From Bin90 sp965214635 (GTDB taxonomy: Bacteria; Chloroflexota; Dehalococcoidia; Lucifugimonadales; JADFKI01): a stretch of DNA of 64,000 bases. The stretch is from NCBI GenBank assembly GCA_965214635.1, contig OZ243964.1:2046001-2110000 (forward strand). Reading direction: 5' to 3'. The position numbers and the translations under genes were made by a program. The notes under the pieces were generated by a model. It searched no databases. It was not told the DNA's origin and worked only from the letters and a program-made list of their open reading frames with translations. Below, in pieces: positions 15,912 to 24,733 of this stretch (position 1 is its first letter; every line of letters begins with the position of its first letter).

Positions 15912-17006
15912 CTAAGCCTTTCGCGGCACCGTGTAGCGGCGCAGGAATGGCGGCAAGTCTATCTTGCTGTTGTCGCTCTCCATGGCGTCTATCAACAGGG
16001 ATGCGTACTTATCCTCGTTGTCCGGCATATCGCCGGGGTTCTCAAAGCCCGTTGCGATAATGGTCAGCTTGATTTCGTTCTCCATCTTCAGGTCTGTCGC
16101 CATCCCAAAGATGATGTTGCAGTCAGGGTCTACGACCCGCTGAATTACCTCGGCGGCTTCGTGCAGCTCGGAGAGCTTCAGGTCAGTACCGCCGGTGATG
16201 TTGAAAAGAACGCCGCGCGCGCCCTCTATGGACACATCGAGCAGCGGGTTCGTGATTGCTGCCTGTGCGGCGTTACGGGCGCGATGGTCGCCCATACCCC
16301 AGCCGATGGACATCCACGCTGGGCCTGAGTCGCGCATGATGGACTGCACATCCGCAAAGTCCAAGTTGATTTCACCGGGAACGGTTATCAGTTCGGCGAT
16401 GGACTGCACGCCCATTCTCAGCACATCGTCCGCCATCAGGAAGGCGTTTTGCGCCGTGATTTCCTCTTCGCAGATGACATGCAGGCGCTCGTTCGGTATG
16501 ACGAGCAGGGTGTCCACATGCTCTTTCAGGCGCTCGATGCCGGCGTCTGCCGCATCTGCGCGGCGCTTGCCCTCGAAGCTAAACGGGCGGGTAACCACGC
16601 CTACTGTGAGTGCGCCCGTCTCTTTCGCAATCTCTGCGATGATGGGAGCGGCGCCCGTGCCCGTGCCGCCGCCCATGCCCGCTGCCACGAACACCATATC
16701 CGCATCGCGAATGGCGTCGTAAAGTTCCTCGCGGCTCTCTTCGGCGGATTTCATCCCCAGTTCTGGGTTGCCGCCGACGCCCTTGCCAGAGGTCAGCTCG
16801 TCCCCGATGCGCATCTTCAAAGGAACATCGCAGGTTACGAGCGCCTGTGCGTCCGTGTTCACTATCATGTACTCTACCGAGGGCACTCGCTCTCGGAACA
16901 TCCGGGACACGGCGTTAGAGCCGCCGCCGCCGACTCCGACGACTTTGATGCGCGCCATCCCGTCCATTTCCCTGACATACGCCAGTTCCGTGCTAGCTAC
17001 AGCCAT
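15912..17006 (-). CDS. ftsZ: Cell division protein FtsZ
   Basis: A 364-residue tubulin homologue that forms the Z-ring. Motifs: VVGVGGGGSNAVSRM at the N-terminus, the tubulin signature GMGGGTGTGAAPIIAEIA, GVVTRPFSFEG, DVLRMGVQSIAELI and DLKLSELHEAAEVI. The C-terminal conserved peptide IDLPPFLRRYTVPRK (binding site for FtsA and other partners) is present, though the unstructured linker before it is very short. It is the last gene of the rsmH-ftsA-ftsZ run, 59 bp after ftsA, and is followed by a hairpin terminator. Confidence 0.96.
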   Translation of the reverse strand: MAVASTELAYVREMDGMARIKVVGVGGGGSNAVSRMFRERVPSVEYMIVNTDAQALVTCDVPLKMRIGDELTSGKGVGGNPELGMKSAEESREELYDAIRDADMVFVAAGMGGGTGTGAAPIIAEIAKETGALTVGVVTRPFSFEGKRRADAADAGIERLKEHVDTLLVIPNERLHVICEEEITAQNAFLMADDVLRMGVQSIAELITVPGEINLDFADVQSIMRDSGPAWMSIGWGMGDHRARNAAQAAITNPLLDVSIEGARGVLFNITGGTDLKLSELHEAAEVIQRVVDPDCNIIFGMATDLKMENEIKLTIIATGFENPGDMPDNEDKYASLLIDAMESDNSKIDLPPFLRRYTVPRKA

Positions 17007-17065
17007 TATTTCCTCCCCTGTTGTTCGTTTAGACTAAGCAGATACTTGGTGTTAAGGATGGGCGT

Positions 17066-18358
17066 TCAAGTTGCGGCAGCCTTGCTTTTGCGGCGAAATA
17101 TGCCACCGAGAATGCCACCGGCTTTGCGCTCTTTCTTCAATTCGGCGCCGCTCTGTGACCTGCGTCTGCGTTCTCGGTTCGCCACATGCGGCTCATCGTC
17201 GTCGATCTGAGACGCCGCCCAAAACAGAATCCCCACGCCGGTGCTGCATTCTGGCGTCTGGAGAGCCTGCGGCACTCCCAAATACTCCAAAGGTGCGCCG
17301 CGCCGCACGCTCGCCGAGGTGCTCACTTGGATGAGTTCGGCAAGCCCCGGCAACCTAGACGCCCCGCCGCATAAGACGATGCGGTAGTCGGTGAGGTTTC
17401 TCACGCCGCCCTCGCGCAGCTTCAGGCGGATGAACCCCGCAAGCTCTTGTGAGCGCTCGCGCATCAGCTGGTAGATGTCGTGCAGTGAAACTTTGATGTT
17501 CGTGCTGCGACCCGTGATGGGCAGGATAACCTCTTCGTGGATGCGGGCGCTCTCTAGCTGCAAGCCCGCCTTCATGAGCTTCACCTCTTCGGCGGCTTCG
17601 TAGGTCGTGTTGTACACGACGCAGATGTCGTTGGTGAACTGGAAGCCACCAATCGGAACAATGGACGAATACTGCATCGCGCCGTTCTTGTATATTATGA
17701 TGTCGGTTGTGCCGCCGCCGATGTCCACCATCGCCGCCCCGTACTTGCGCTCATGCTCTGTCAGCACGGATTCACTGCTTGCGATGGCTTCTAGCACCAG
17801 CGAATCTACGGTTACGCCAGCGCCCTCTACCGCCTGCTTCAGCCTCCCGATGTCGCCCTCAGAGCTTGTTACGAGGTGGGAGTTCACATCCATCTTGCTG
17901 GTGTGCATCCCCATCGGCTGCCGCACACCGCGCTTGCCGTCGATAGAATAGTGATTTGGAATGGCGTGGATAACCTGACGGCCCTCGCCGTTCTTGGACA
18001 CACCTTTATCCGCAACCGTCTCCGGGATGCGTTCAAGCTCCTTGGCGGTGATGACGCCGTGCTTGCCCACCCAGTCGACGGTGTCCACACGGTTCTCATA
18101 TGAGACGCGCGCGCCGCTGATGCCCACATAAACCGAATCAACTTTGACGCCAGACGCACGCTCTGCCATGCCTAGGGACTGCCGCACCGCCTGCTGCGTG
18201 GCAGACACATCGTCCACGACACCCTTGTGCATCCCCGAGCAAGGCGACATGCCGTGTCCCAGCACCTTCACGCGCCCGTTGTCCGTCCTCTCGCCTATGA
18301 CGGTCAATACCTTCGTAGTGCCGACATCTATTGCCGTAATGGTTTTGGAGTTTTGCAT
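17066..18358 (-). CDS. ftsA: Cell division protein FtsA
   Basis: ATG at 18358 (430 residues) has CGGAG six bases upstream; a TTG at 18424 that overlaps the rsmH stop would add 22 residues without similarity. The actin-like fold is visible: TITAIDVGTTKVLTVIGE, SVYVGISGARVSY, AAMVDIGGGTTDIIIYKNG, and IVLCGGASRLPGLAELI. The C-terminal GGILGGIFRRKSKAAAT is the amphipathic membrane-targeting helix. FtsA anchors FtsZ to the membrane. It lies between rsmH and ftsZ on one strand. Confidence 0.95.
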   Translation of the reverse strand: MQNSKTITAIDVGTTKVLTVIGERTDNGRVKVLGHGMSPCSGMHKGVVDDVSATQQAVRQSLGMAERASGVKVDSVYVGISGARVSYENRVDTVDWVGKHGVITAKELERIPETVADKGVSKNGEGRQVIHAIPNHYSIDGKRGVRQPMGMHTSKMDVNSHLVTSSEGDIGRLKQAVEGAGVTVDSLVLEAIASSESVLTEHERKYGAAMVDIGGGTTDIIIYKNGAMQYSSIVPIGGFQFTNDICVVYNTTYEAAEEVKLMKAGLQLESARIHEEVILPITGRSTNIKVSLHDIYQLMRERSQELAGFIRLKLREGGVRNLTDYRIVLCGGASRLPGLAELIQVSTSASVRRGAPLEYLGVPQALQTPECSTGVGILFWAASQIDDDEPHVANRERRRRSQSGAELKKERKAGGILGGIFRRKSKAAAT

Positions 18359-18420
18359 AGCCACTCCGTAATTGCTTGAACCTTTGTCTCTGCCGTCAAA
18401 ACTGTTCGCGTTTTGTTGGG

Positions 18421-19371
18421 TCAATGTGCCCCGCCGATGCGCTCTGCCACCCGCATCCGAGCGCTGCGGCTTCGCGGGTTTGACCGCACCTCTTGCGCTG
18501 ACGGCTTGATGACCCTGCGGTTAATAATCTTGATAGTCGGTTGATGCCCGCATACGCATTCCGGAAGCACCGGCGGACAGACGCAGACTGCCGCAGATTG
18601 CCGCAGCGTGTTCTTGACCAGCCTGTCCTCGACCGAGTGGTAGCTAATCACCGCAAGCCGCCCTCCGGCGCCCAGCGTATCCATTGCTCCATCCAGCCCG
18701 CGCTCCAAAGCGTCCATCTCTCCGTTTACTGCGATGCGTATCGCCTGAAATGTCCTCGTGGCGGGGTGTATGCGGCTGCGTGTGCGCCCTTTGGGCATGC
18801 CCGCAGCCTTTCCCGCGATGTTTGCTAACTGCGTTGTGGTGGTTATGGGCCTGTTGCTGACGATTGCACGCGCTATGCGCCGCGACCGCCGCTCTTCTCC
18901 GTAACGGTATATGATGTCCGCCAGTGTCTGCTCCGTGTACTGGTTGACCACCTCGTAGGCGGTCGTCTGCTGCGCTGTGTCGAAGCGCATATCGAGTGTG
19001 GCTTCTTGCCGTATGCTGAAGCCCCTGTCAGCGTTATCCAGTTGCAGCGACGACAACCCCAAGTCCATCAGTATCCCATCCGCATCCTGAAACCCGTTAT
19101 CCGCAGCTACCGTTGCAACATCGGCGTAGTTGGCGTGAGCGAACACTGTGTGCCCCTCTGGCAAAAACCCCTGCATCCGCTGTGCTGCGACCATCAACGC
19201 CTTCGCATCCCTGTCTAGACAGAGCAAGAAGGGGGCAGAAGTCGCTGCGCCAGATATAGCCAATGAATGCCCGCCTTCGCCCGTCGTACAGTCGATGTAC
19301 TTGCCGCCTGCCTTCACGCGTAGTGCTGCAAGCGTCTGCTCCATCATTACCGGTGTGTGAAATACCTTCAC
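18421..19371 (-). CDS. rsmH: 16S rRNA m4C1402 methyltransferase RsmH
   Basis: A 316-residue RsmH (MraW): VFHTPVMMEQTLAALRVK, YIDCTTGEGGHSLAI (SAM site), GILMDLGLSSLQLDNADRGF, MRFDTAQQTTAYEVVNQY, RSRIHPATRTFQAIRIAVN, and AVISYHSVEDRLVKN. It N4-methylates C1402 of 16S rRNA. In most bacteria it heads the division/cell wall cluster after mraZ; here mraZ, ftsL, ftsI and the mur genes are missing and ftsA follows directly 62 bp later. Confidence 0.95.
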   Translation of the reverse strand: MKVFHTPVMMEQTLAALRVKAGGKYIDCTTGEGGHSLAISGAATSAPFLLCLDRDAKALMVAAQRMQGFLPEGHTVFAHANYADVATVAADNGFQDADGILMDLGLSSLQLDNADRGFSIRQEATLDMRFDTAQQTTAYEVVNQYTEQTLADIIYRYGEERRSRRIARAIVSNRPITTTTQLANIAGKAAGMPKGRTRSRIHPATRTFQAIRIAVNGEMDALERGLDGAMDTLGAGGRLAVISYHSVEDRLVKNTLRQSAAVCVCPPVLPECVCGHQPTIKIINRRVIKPSAQEVRSNPRSRSARMRVAERIGGAH

Positions 19372-19762
19372 TTCGTAACACTGCTTTGAGTGCGCATGTT
19401 AAAATATGTGCCGATGCGTCTTAAAAGATTTACCTGTCAACAGCGTTGCAACAGAGTTTCGCAAAGCCGAATGATCTCACGCAAGGATTTTTGCGTATAT
19501 GTTTGGGGCATTTAAACAAATCTTAAACAACAACCAAAACAGTAATCAGTCTTATTTTCGCCTTCCTGTAAGCATTCTCAGCCCAATTCGTTCATGCACG
19601 CCCAAAGCTATGTTAAACATAAAATCTGCGCTTCTTGCCCGTTATCCGTGTCGCTTGCTGTGCGAACAGACGGGTATGAGCGCCCATATCGCGGCGAAAT
19701 CAACAACAGCACAGGCTTCCCCGTATTGAGAAGCGCCCAGAAATTAGGTAGGTGTTCCGATT
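19372..19762. other. Divergent intergenic region rsmH/mog
   Basis: About 390 AT-richer bases between rsmH (minus) and the molybdenum cofactor gene (plus). No mraZ gene or MraZ-type repeats are recognisable. It must carry two promoters but I cannot place them confidently. Confidence 0.45.
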
Positions 19763-20269
19763 ATGAGTGAAAACAACGATTTCAGGCTTGGCGTGCTGAC
19801 CATCAGCGACAGAGGCTCGCGCGGCGAGTATGCAGTGGACGGCAGCGGCGACGCCATATGCGAGATGATGGCGGCGGCGGGATACACCCTTGCCTTGCGC
19901 GATATAGTTGCCGACGAGGTGCCGCTCATCACGGCGAAGATAGAGGAGTGGTGCGACGCCGGCAACCTTGACCTAATGCTCACAACCGGCGGGACGGGCT
20001 TGGGTCCCCGTGATGTTACGCCCGAAGCCACGCGCGCCGTCATCGACATAGAAGTGCCGGGCATCGGCGAGGCAATGCGGATGCAGACGCTGCAGTTCAC
20101 CCCATTTGCGATGCTCAGCCGCGCCACTGCCGGTGTCCGCTCGGGATGCCTCATCGTCAACCTCCCCGGCAGCGAAAAAGCCGTGCGCGAGACTCTTGCC
20201 GTCGCCTTGCCCGCCTTAGCACACGGCTTGGGAATGGTCAGAGGTTGGAGCACTCACCCGAACCCCTAG
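19763..20269 (+). CDS. Molybdenum cofactor biosynthesis protein, MogA/MoaB family
   Basis: A 168-residue MoCF-binding domain protein: RLGVLTISDRGSRGEYAVDG, VPLITAKIEEWCDAGNLDLM, LTTGGTGLGPRDVTPEATRA, and GCLIVNLPGSEKAVRETL. These are the substrate-binding motifs of molybdopterin adenylyltransferase (MogA) and MoaB. It adenylates molybdopterin before molybdenum insertion. The start has TAGGTG upstream. Other moa/moe genes are not in the window. trmD follows 58 bp downstream on the same strand. Confidence 0.9.
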   Translation: MSENNDFRLGVLTISDRGSRGEYAVDGSGDAICEMMAAAGYTLALRDIVADEVPLITAKIEEWCDAGNLDLMLTTGGTGLGPRDVTPEATRAVIDIEVPGIGEAMRMQTLQFTPFAMLSRATAGVRSGCLIVNLPGSEKAVRETLAVALPALAHGLGMVRGWSTHPNP

Positions 20270-20327
20270 CATCTATCATGTTCAGCCGACATTTCAAGTA
20301 GAAAGCCCTAACCTTCTTATCTCCAAA

Positions 20328-21122
20328 ATGCGCTTCCATGTCCTGACGATTTTCCCTGCGATGTTCCAAAGCCCGCTGTCCGAGAGCATCATTGCGCGCG
20401 CCGTGGGGAAGGGCATTGTGCGGATAGATGTTCACGACATTCGCGAACACACGCGCGACAGGCATCGCAGCGTGGACGACTACCCCTTCGGCGGCGGCTA
20501 CGGGATGGTGATGAAGCCGGAGCCGCTGTTCGACGCTGTGGACGCCGTCAGAGCCGCCGCTGCGCCGCCGGCAGACACACCCGTCATCCTGCTGACACCG
20601 CAGGGGACGCCGTTGACACAGCCATTGGTGGAGCGGTTGGCGACTTTCAGCGACTTGATTATGATATGCGGGCGATACGAGGGTGTGGACGAGCGCGTCC
20701 GCCGCCATCTGGCAACGCACGAAATATCCATAGGCGATTATGTTCTCAGCGGCGGCGAACTCCCCGCTATGGTCATCATCGACTCCGTAACCCGACTCAT
20801 TCCGGGTGCGGTTGGCAGCATAGAGTCAACGCAGGACGATTCGTTCACAACCGGGCTGCTCCAATACCCTCACTACACGCGTCCGTCGCAGTACGGTGTA
20901 TGGCAAACGCCTCCCGTTCTGTTGAGCGGCAACCACGCCGAGATAGCGCGCTGGCGGCGCGAGCAAGCCCTCCGCCGCACGCTAGAACGCCGCCCCGATT
21001 TGCTCACCACATCCGCCCTATCAGAATCCGACCGCCGCTTCTTGGACGAACTTCGCCAAAGCCTGCAATCCGACGACGCCTCTCACCACTCCCCTGAAAG
21101 CGATAATCCACCGCCCTGCTAA
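20328..21122 (+). CDS. trmD: tRNA (guanine-N1)-methyltransferase TrmD
   Basis: A 264-residue SPOUT methyltransferase: MRFHVLTIFPAMFQSPLSES, DDYPFGGGYGMVMKPEPLF, MICGRYEGVDERVR, and the knot motif SIGDYVLSGGELPAMVIID, then DSFTTGLLQYPHYTRP. It methylates G37 of tRNAs to prevent frameshifting. The usual partners rpsP, rimM and rplS are not beside it. The C-terminal 20 residues are hydrophilic and variable. Confidence 0.95.
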   Translation: MRFHVLTIFPAMFQSPLSESIIARAVGKGIVRIDVHDIREHTRDRHRSVDDYPFGGGYGMVMKPEPLFDAVDAVRAAAAPPADTPVILLTPQGTPLTQPLVERLATFSDLIMICGRYEGVDERVRRHLATHEISIGDYVLSGGELPAMVIIDSVTRLIPGAVGSIESTQDDSFTTGLLQYPHYTRPSQYGVWQTPPVLLSGNHAEIARWRREQALRRTLERRPDLLTTSALSESDRRFLDELRQSLQSDDASHHSPESDNPPPC

Positions 21123-21184
21123 CACTCCCCAAGCATTCCTTATCTCTTTATACCTAATCCCTATTTTATCAAGGAACACTGCAC

Positions 21185-22069
21185 ATGCCCCCGCTCGAAT
21201 TCGTCGACTCCCATGTACACTTCTACGACATGCAGCATCCCGAACTGCACTATGCCCATTGGCAGCCTGATGTTGACCCGCCGCTCACTGGCAAGCGTAT
21301 GCGCAAGCTCGGTGAGCGCAACTTCCTTGCTGAGGACTTCATCGCCCTCACACGCAATGCAAGCCCGAATGTGAGCGTAGTCAAGGCTGTGCATGTGCAA
21401 GCAGCCATCGGCTCTCCCGACCCTGTGAAAGAGACCGAGTGGCTTCAGCGGGCGTATGAGCGCTGCGGTTTCCCGCATGCCATAGTTGCGCATGCAGACC
21501 TCCGCGCGCCCGATGTGGAGACGGTGCTCGAACGCCATTGCGCATTCCCCAATATGCGCGGCATACGCGACTTCTCATATGGCGACTTCCTAGTGTCCAA
21601 TGACTTCCACAGAGGATACGCCCTGCTGGAAAAGTATGGCTTGCTCGCCAGCATACAGGCGCAGCATCAGGATATGCACAGCCTAGCCGCCCTTGCTGGC
21701 AAGTTCCCCAACACCATCATCGTCATAGACCATGCCGCCATCCCTGCGGAGCGCAATCCGGAATACTTCCACCTGTGGCGTCAGGGCTTGGCTACTGCCG
21801 CCCGCGCGGACAACATCATCTGCAAAATATCTGGTTTGGGAATGGGCGACCACACTTGGACGATGGACAGCATCCGCCCTTATGTGCTGGGCTGCATAGA
21901 GGCGTTCGGCGTGGAGCGCTGCATATTTGCCACCAACTGGCCTGTGGACAGCCTGTTTAGCGGATATGGCGAACTGGTGGATGCCTACGACGCCATCACC
22001 GCCGACTTCACTCCGGACGAGCGCCGCGCCCTCTTCGCTGCTAACACCGAGCGCCTTTATCGCATCTAG
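21185..22069 (+). CDS. Amidohydrolase-family (2-pyrone-4,6-dicarboxylate lactonase-like) protein
   Basis: A 294-residue TIM-barrel amidohydrolase: FVDSHVHFYDMQHPELHYAH with the HxH metal site, VKAVHVQAAIGSPDPVKETE, MRGIRDFSYGDF, TIIVIDHAAIPAERNPEYF, IICKISGLGMGDHTW, and IFATNWPVDSLFSGYGEL with the catalytic Asp region. The family includes PDC lactonase, fuconolactonase-like and decarboxylase enzymes. The substrate is unknown, but a role in aromatic or sugar lactone breakdown fits. It follows trmD by 62 bp on the same strand. Confidence 0.85.
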   Translation: MPPLEFVDSHVHFYDMQHPELHYAHWQPDVDPPLTGKRMRKLGERNFLAEDFIALTRNASPNVSVVKAVHVQAAIGSPDPVKETEWLQRAYERCGFPHAIVAHADLRAPDVETVLERHCAFPNMRGIRDFSYGDFLVSNDFHRGYALLEKYGLLASIQAQHQDMHSLAALAGKFPNTIIVIDHAAIPAERNPEYFHLWRQGLATAARADNIICKISGLGMGDHTWTMDSIRPYVLGCIEAFGVERCIFATNWPVDSLFSGYGELVDAYDAITADFTPDERRALFAANTERLYRI

Positions 22070-22280
22070 GCGTCGCCCAACAACCGACATGTGTCCGCGC
22101 CCGTTTTCCTGGGAGCACAGGCTAGGATGCGGATACGCTATATGATGCCCGCTAAACCGCAATCAAGAACCGAAATCTGACAATGCAGAAAACAGTTATT
22201 GACATTCCACCACCGCACTCCGTAACCTAAACGCACCCCCCCATAGCAGGCGCAACCCCAACAGCAACAGGAGCAGCCGA

Positions 22281-22523
22281 ATGGCAGTCAACACCGATAC
22301 CGGAGTTCAGACGATATTGGACAACATAGGCGTGGTAGTGGCGTCTGAGGGCGGCTCGCTAGAGTTCGTCGACATTCAGGGCGGGCGTCTCACGGTGAAG
22401 TATCACAAGGGCGTCAACGAAGAGTGCCCCGAATGCGTGCCCGACCACGCCCTCGTTATGCAGCTCTTCCGCACATCCACCGCAACATACGCCCCGTACA
22501 TCACGGATGTAGAGCTGCTGTAA
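22281..22523 (+). CDS. NifU C-terminal-like Fe-S scaffold domain protein
   Basis: An 80-residue protein equal to one NifU C-terminal domain: an N-terminal helix, GGSLEFVDIQGGRLTVKYHK, the CxxC pair in NEECPECVPDH, then a helix and the closing strand YITDVELL. The canonical spacing is LxGxCxxC; here the segment before the cysteines is GVNEEC. Such proteins carry or transfer Fe-S clusters. A GGAGCAGCC ribosome site lies before ATG. It lies 211 bp after the amidohydrolase; no other Fe-S assembly gene is nearby. Confidence 0.75.
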   Translation: MAVNTDTGVQTILDNIGVVVASEGGSLEFVDIQGGRLTVKYHKGVNEECPECVPDHALVMQLFRTSTATYAPYITDVELL

Positions 22524-22800
22524 ATCGCACGGATACGCCTTCATCCGTCAAGGCGCACACGCCCTTTGCCCGCCCCCTGCACAACAGCGTTTCTTGGCGC
22601 CGCTTGCGGGCAAGGTCTGACGCGGGAAGGGCGTTCGTCGCGCTGCTATCCGGCTTGAATGCGCTGCTCACTGGCATTGCCACAGCGCAGGGTGGTCGCT
22701 CTCACCGCTGTATCAGAAGCGTTTATTCTATATCAGCACAAACCGATGACAGCCCAGCTGCATCTAAACCACGCCGCAGAACTGTTCTTTCAAGACCACT

Positions 22801-22832
22801 GCGCTCGTCGGTAGCGTTTCCATTCAGGTGGT
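22801..22832. repeat. Left IS end: 9-bp duplication GCGCTCGTC and terminal inverted repeat
   Basis: GCGCTCGTC at 22801-22809 is repeated at 23876-23884. From 22810 the terminal repeat GGTAGCGTTTCCATTCAGG and following TGGT (to 22832) matches the reverse complement of 23853-23875. Confidence 0.88.
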
Positions 22833-23708
22833 CGAAGACAGAAGCCCCCTGCGTTGCAGCAGTACCAGCAGGTTGTGAGGCGTCCACGCTGTGCCCATTC
22901 GCTCACGACGCCGTATCTCTCGCTGAAACCGCTCCAACCGAGATGTGGTCTTGTATCTAAACTGACCAGTACCCAGATGCGCCAGTCCCTTGGTCAGCGC
23001 CTTCTTACACCACATCAGCCCACGACCACTCGTCAACTTCACTATCTGTGCAGCCAACTTCCTCGCCTCAGCCAAGTCTTCTGACATCAGCAACTCTTTG
23101 GCTTCGTCCCAGCCCACCTCGCCTATGTTGCGCCTGTACTCCCTGAGCAGATGGAACTGGCATAGCTGATGGGCTGTGCCTCGGCCATAGACCATTCCGA
23201 TGGCAGAGGCTATCGCTCTGTCTCCATCGCTCACTAGGTGGGCAGGCTGCCTTACTCCTCGCTTATAGGCTTCGGTCAGCGTGTCTTCCCAACTCCCGAA
23301 CGACGCCATTACGCCGCCCTTGTCATCCCGGAACACCTTCATCTCCTGCTTCCCACGACGAACACCCACCCACACTCCATCCATCTCCGCCACATCACCT
23401 TTCAGCTCAGGTCGCTCCAACTTCTCCTGCTTGATCCACTTGCACAAGGTGCTCTTGGCGAACCCATACATCTCGCCGACCTTGGCGTAACTCAACCCCA
23501 TCGCCGCCAGTCTCACCGCCTCTTCGCGCGTTTTTTTGAGTACGACTTGCGGCGTTCCACATTGCCTACTAGCTCCATACCGCTCTGCATATCTCCGCAC
23601 TTCCCACATCTGAACACGGGCATTGCCAAGTTCACTGCGCCATACTTGGTGATGAGTGTGCGGCGATAGCTGTGATGGCGTGCCATCGCTAGGTCGCAGG
23701 CTTTGCAC
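22824..23708 (-). CDS. Transposase, catalytic part (-1 frame)
   Basis: The functional coding part probably starts at the A7 run near 23536 by frameshift; the frame upstream of that to 23708 is shadow of the N-terminal frame. From there it reads KKTREEAVRLAAMGLSYAKV (HTH, continuing YGFAKSTLCKWIKQ), ELKGDVAEMDGVWVGVRRG with the first Asp, LVSDGDRAIASAIGMVYG with the second Asp, HQLCQFHLLREYRRNI, and TTSRLERFQREIRRRERMG with the Glu. The C-terminus runs into the left terminal repeat. There are no internal stops, so it may be active. Confidence 0.8.
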   Translation of the reverse strand: MQSLRPSDGTPSQLSPHTHHQVWRSELGNARVQMWEVRRYAERYGASRQCGTPQVVLKKTREEAVRLAAMGLSYAKVGEMYGFAKSTLCKWIKQEKLERPELKGDVAEMDGVWVGVRRGKQEMKVFRDDKGGVMASFGSWEDTLTEAYKRGVRQPAHLVSDGDRAIASAIGMVYGRGTAHQLCQFHLLREYRRNIGEVGWDEAKELLMSEDLAEARKLAAQIVKLTSGRGLMWCKKALTKGLAHLGTGQFRYKTTSRLERFQREIRRRERMGTAWTPHNLLVLLQRRGLLSSTT

Positions 23709-23806
23709 ATCGGCTTGTAGAGCATCAGCGCATCTTGGAGTGTGTCTTGTATTTCCTGTGTAACGGTCTTTTCTGCTTGCTCTTCCAGTCGGTATAGCAT
23801 ACCCAT
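23513..23806 (-). CDS. Transposase, N-terminal part
   Basis: A 97-residue frame with two CxxC pairs (CKAC and CGKC, residues 35-70) and an RRTLITKYGAVNLAMPVFRC segment, suggesting a zinc-binding DNA-recognition domain. It ends YSKKRAKRR just after a run of seven A at 23530-23536, where a -1 slip would continue into the catalytic frame. A run of C (23812-23821) lies just upstream of its start. Confidence 0.75.
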   Translation of the reverse strand: MGMLYRLEEQAEKTVTQEIQDTLQDALMLYKPMCKACDLAMARHHSYRRTLITKYGAVNLAMPVFRCGKCGDMQSGMELVGNVERRKSYSKKRAKRR

Positions 23807-23852
23807 TCGTTTCCCCCCCCCTCTGGTAATGTATGCCTCATTCTACAACTCA

Positions 23853-23884
23853 ACCACCTGAATGGAAACGCTACCGCGCTCGTC
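23853..23884. repeat. Right IS end: terminal inverted repeat and 9-bp duplication
   Basis: 23853-23875 is the partner of 22810-22832, followed by GCGCTCGTC at 23876-23884, the second copy of the target duplication. Confidence 0.88.
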
Positions 23885-24733
23885 GCTAGATTTCTCAATC
23901 AGTTCAATAATGCTGTCTGGTACACCTGCATCCCGAGCTGCGTCAATGCAATTAGTCGGTATTGATTCTTCAATAACATCCTTTGCCTTATCTAATGTCG
24001 CATCCACAGGGGGTAATTCAGGAATATCGGTTGCGAAGGACGCCATCTCAAAATTTGGACTAGAACTTACTGTCTGTGCTGAATGGTCTATGTCCAATAT
24101 AAACGGAAATCGTACCTCCACATTTACATCTCCTGATGTTAATGGAATATCAATTGGAAGATCAACATCAAAGATTACAATCGCAGTAGCAATTACCTCA
24201 TACTTGTCATCGCCTACTAACCTTGCTGGAGTGTAATCCCATTTGACAACTTTGTGTATTTGCTCTTCCACATATTCTCCGCCTAATTCTTTTAGCGCCC
24301 AGTTATTGCCAACCATAAATCCAGCAATATCTTCTCCGATGTCGTCTATATTACCATTGATATATTCTACTGCTAATTCATCGGGGGAGAGTCTACTAAG
24401 AAATCCAGATAATGATACTGCGGCTACAAGAGCAGCAATTACAACCAAAACAATGCCGACCATCACAGCCATCTTAACTGTTACCATAATAAGCAATCCT
24501 TGATATACATAGTGGCTTTCCTAAACAAAACTGATATTTTGAGTATATTTTAGTATTTTCGCACTCGTCAACGAGATGGGCGGTCTATAATCCGCTTCAT
24601 CTTCGTGCACCGTGGAAAGGGTTAAAGCCGAAGCCGCCCGCAAAGCCGGCTCCGGACTTGCTGATGAGGAGCAAGAGGCGCACAGGAAAGAGCACAGGCG
24701 GGTAGAGGGACAGAGGGCCATTACGCTCGCTGC

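Larger units (their letters stand above)
22810..23875 (-). mobile_element. Insertion sequence, 1,066 bp, IS256/ISLre2-like two-frame transposase
   Basis: Perfect 23-bp terminal inverted repeats (22810-22832 and 23853-23875) and an exact 9-bp target duplication bound the element. Two overlapping minus-strand frames, joined by a run of seven A (23530-23536), encode an N-terminal zinc-finger-like part and a DDE part. The Asp-Asp-Glu layout (EMDGVWV, VSDGDRAI, RLERFQREIRRR) recalls IS256/mutator-type transposases. The N-terminal RTLITKYGAVNL recalls ISLre2. Family placement needs a database search. A 95-bp piece of a diverged copy lies at 59365-59459. Confidence 0.85.
22723..24487 (-). pseudogene. 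Membrane-anchored protein gene interrupted by an IS near its 3' end
   Basis: The 5' part (23876-24487) encodes an N-terminal hydrophobic anchor (MAVMVGIVLVVIAALVAAV) and a ~175-residue outer domain ending IELIEKSSDER. The IS (22810-23875) enters after this Arg codon, and the current frame runs 8 residues into the IS end before a stop at 23843. Removing the IS and one copy of the 9-bp duplication puts 25 more codons in frame (22800 down to 22726), ending at TAA 22723-22725. The original protein was thus ~229 residues. I do not recognise a family. The truncated protein lacks only the tail and could still fold. Confidence 0.75.

Noticed and set aside
15690..16328. 212-codon plus-strand frame near the ftsZ end
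   Set aside because: Mostly antisense to ftsZ and crosses its terminator; no ribosome site.
24521..24721. 66-codon minus-strand frame between thrC and the interrupted gene
   Set aside because: Low-complexity Ser/Ala composition, no ribosome site or recognisable motif.
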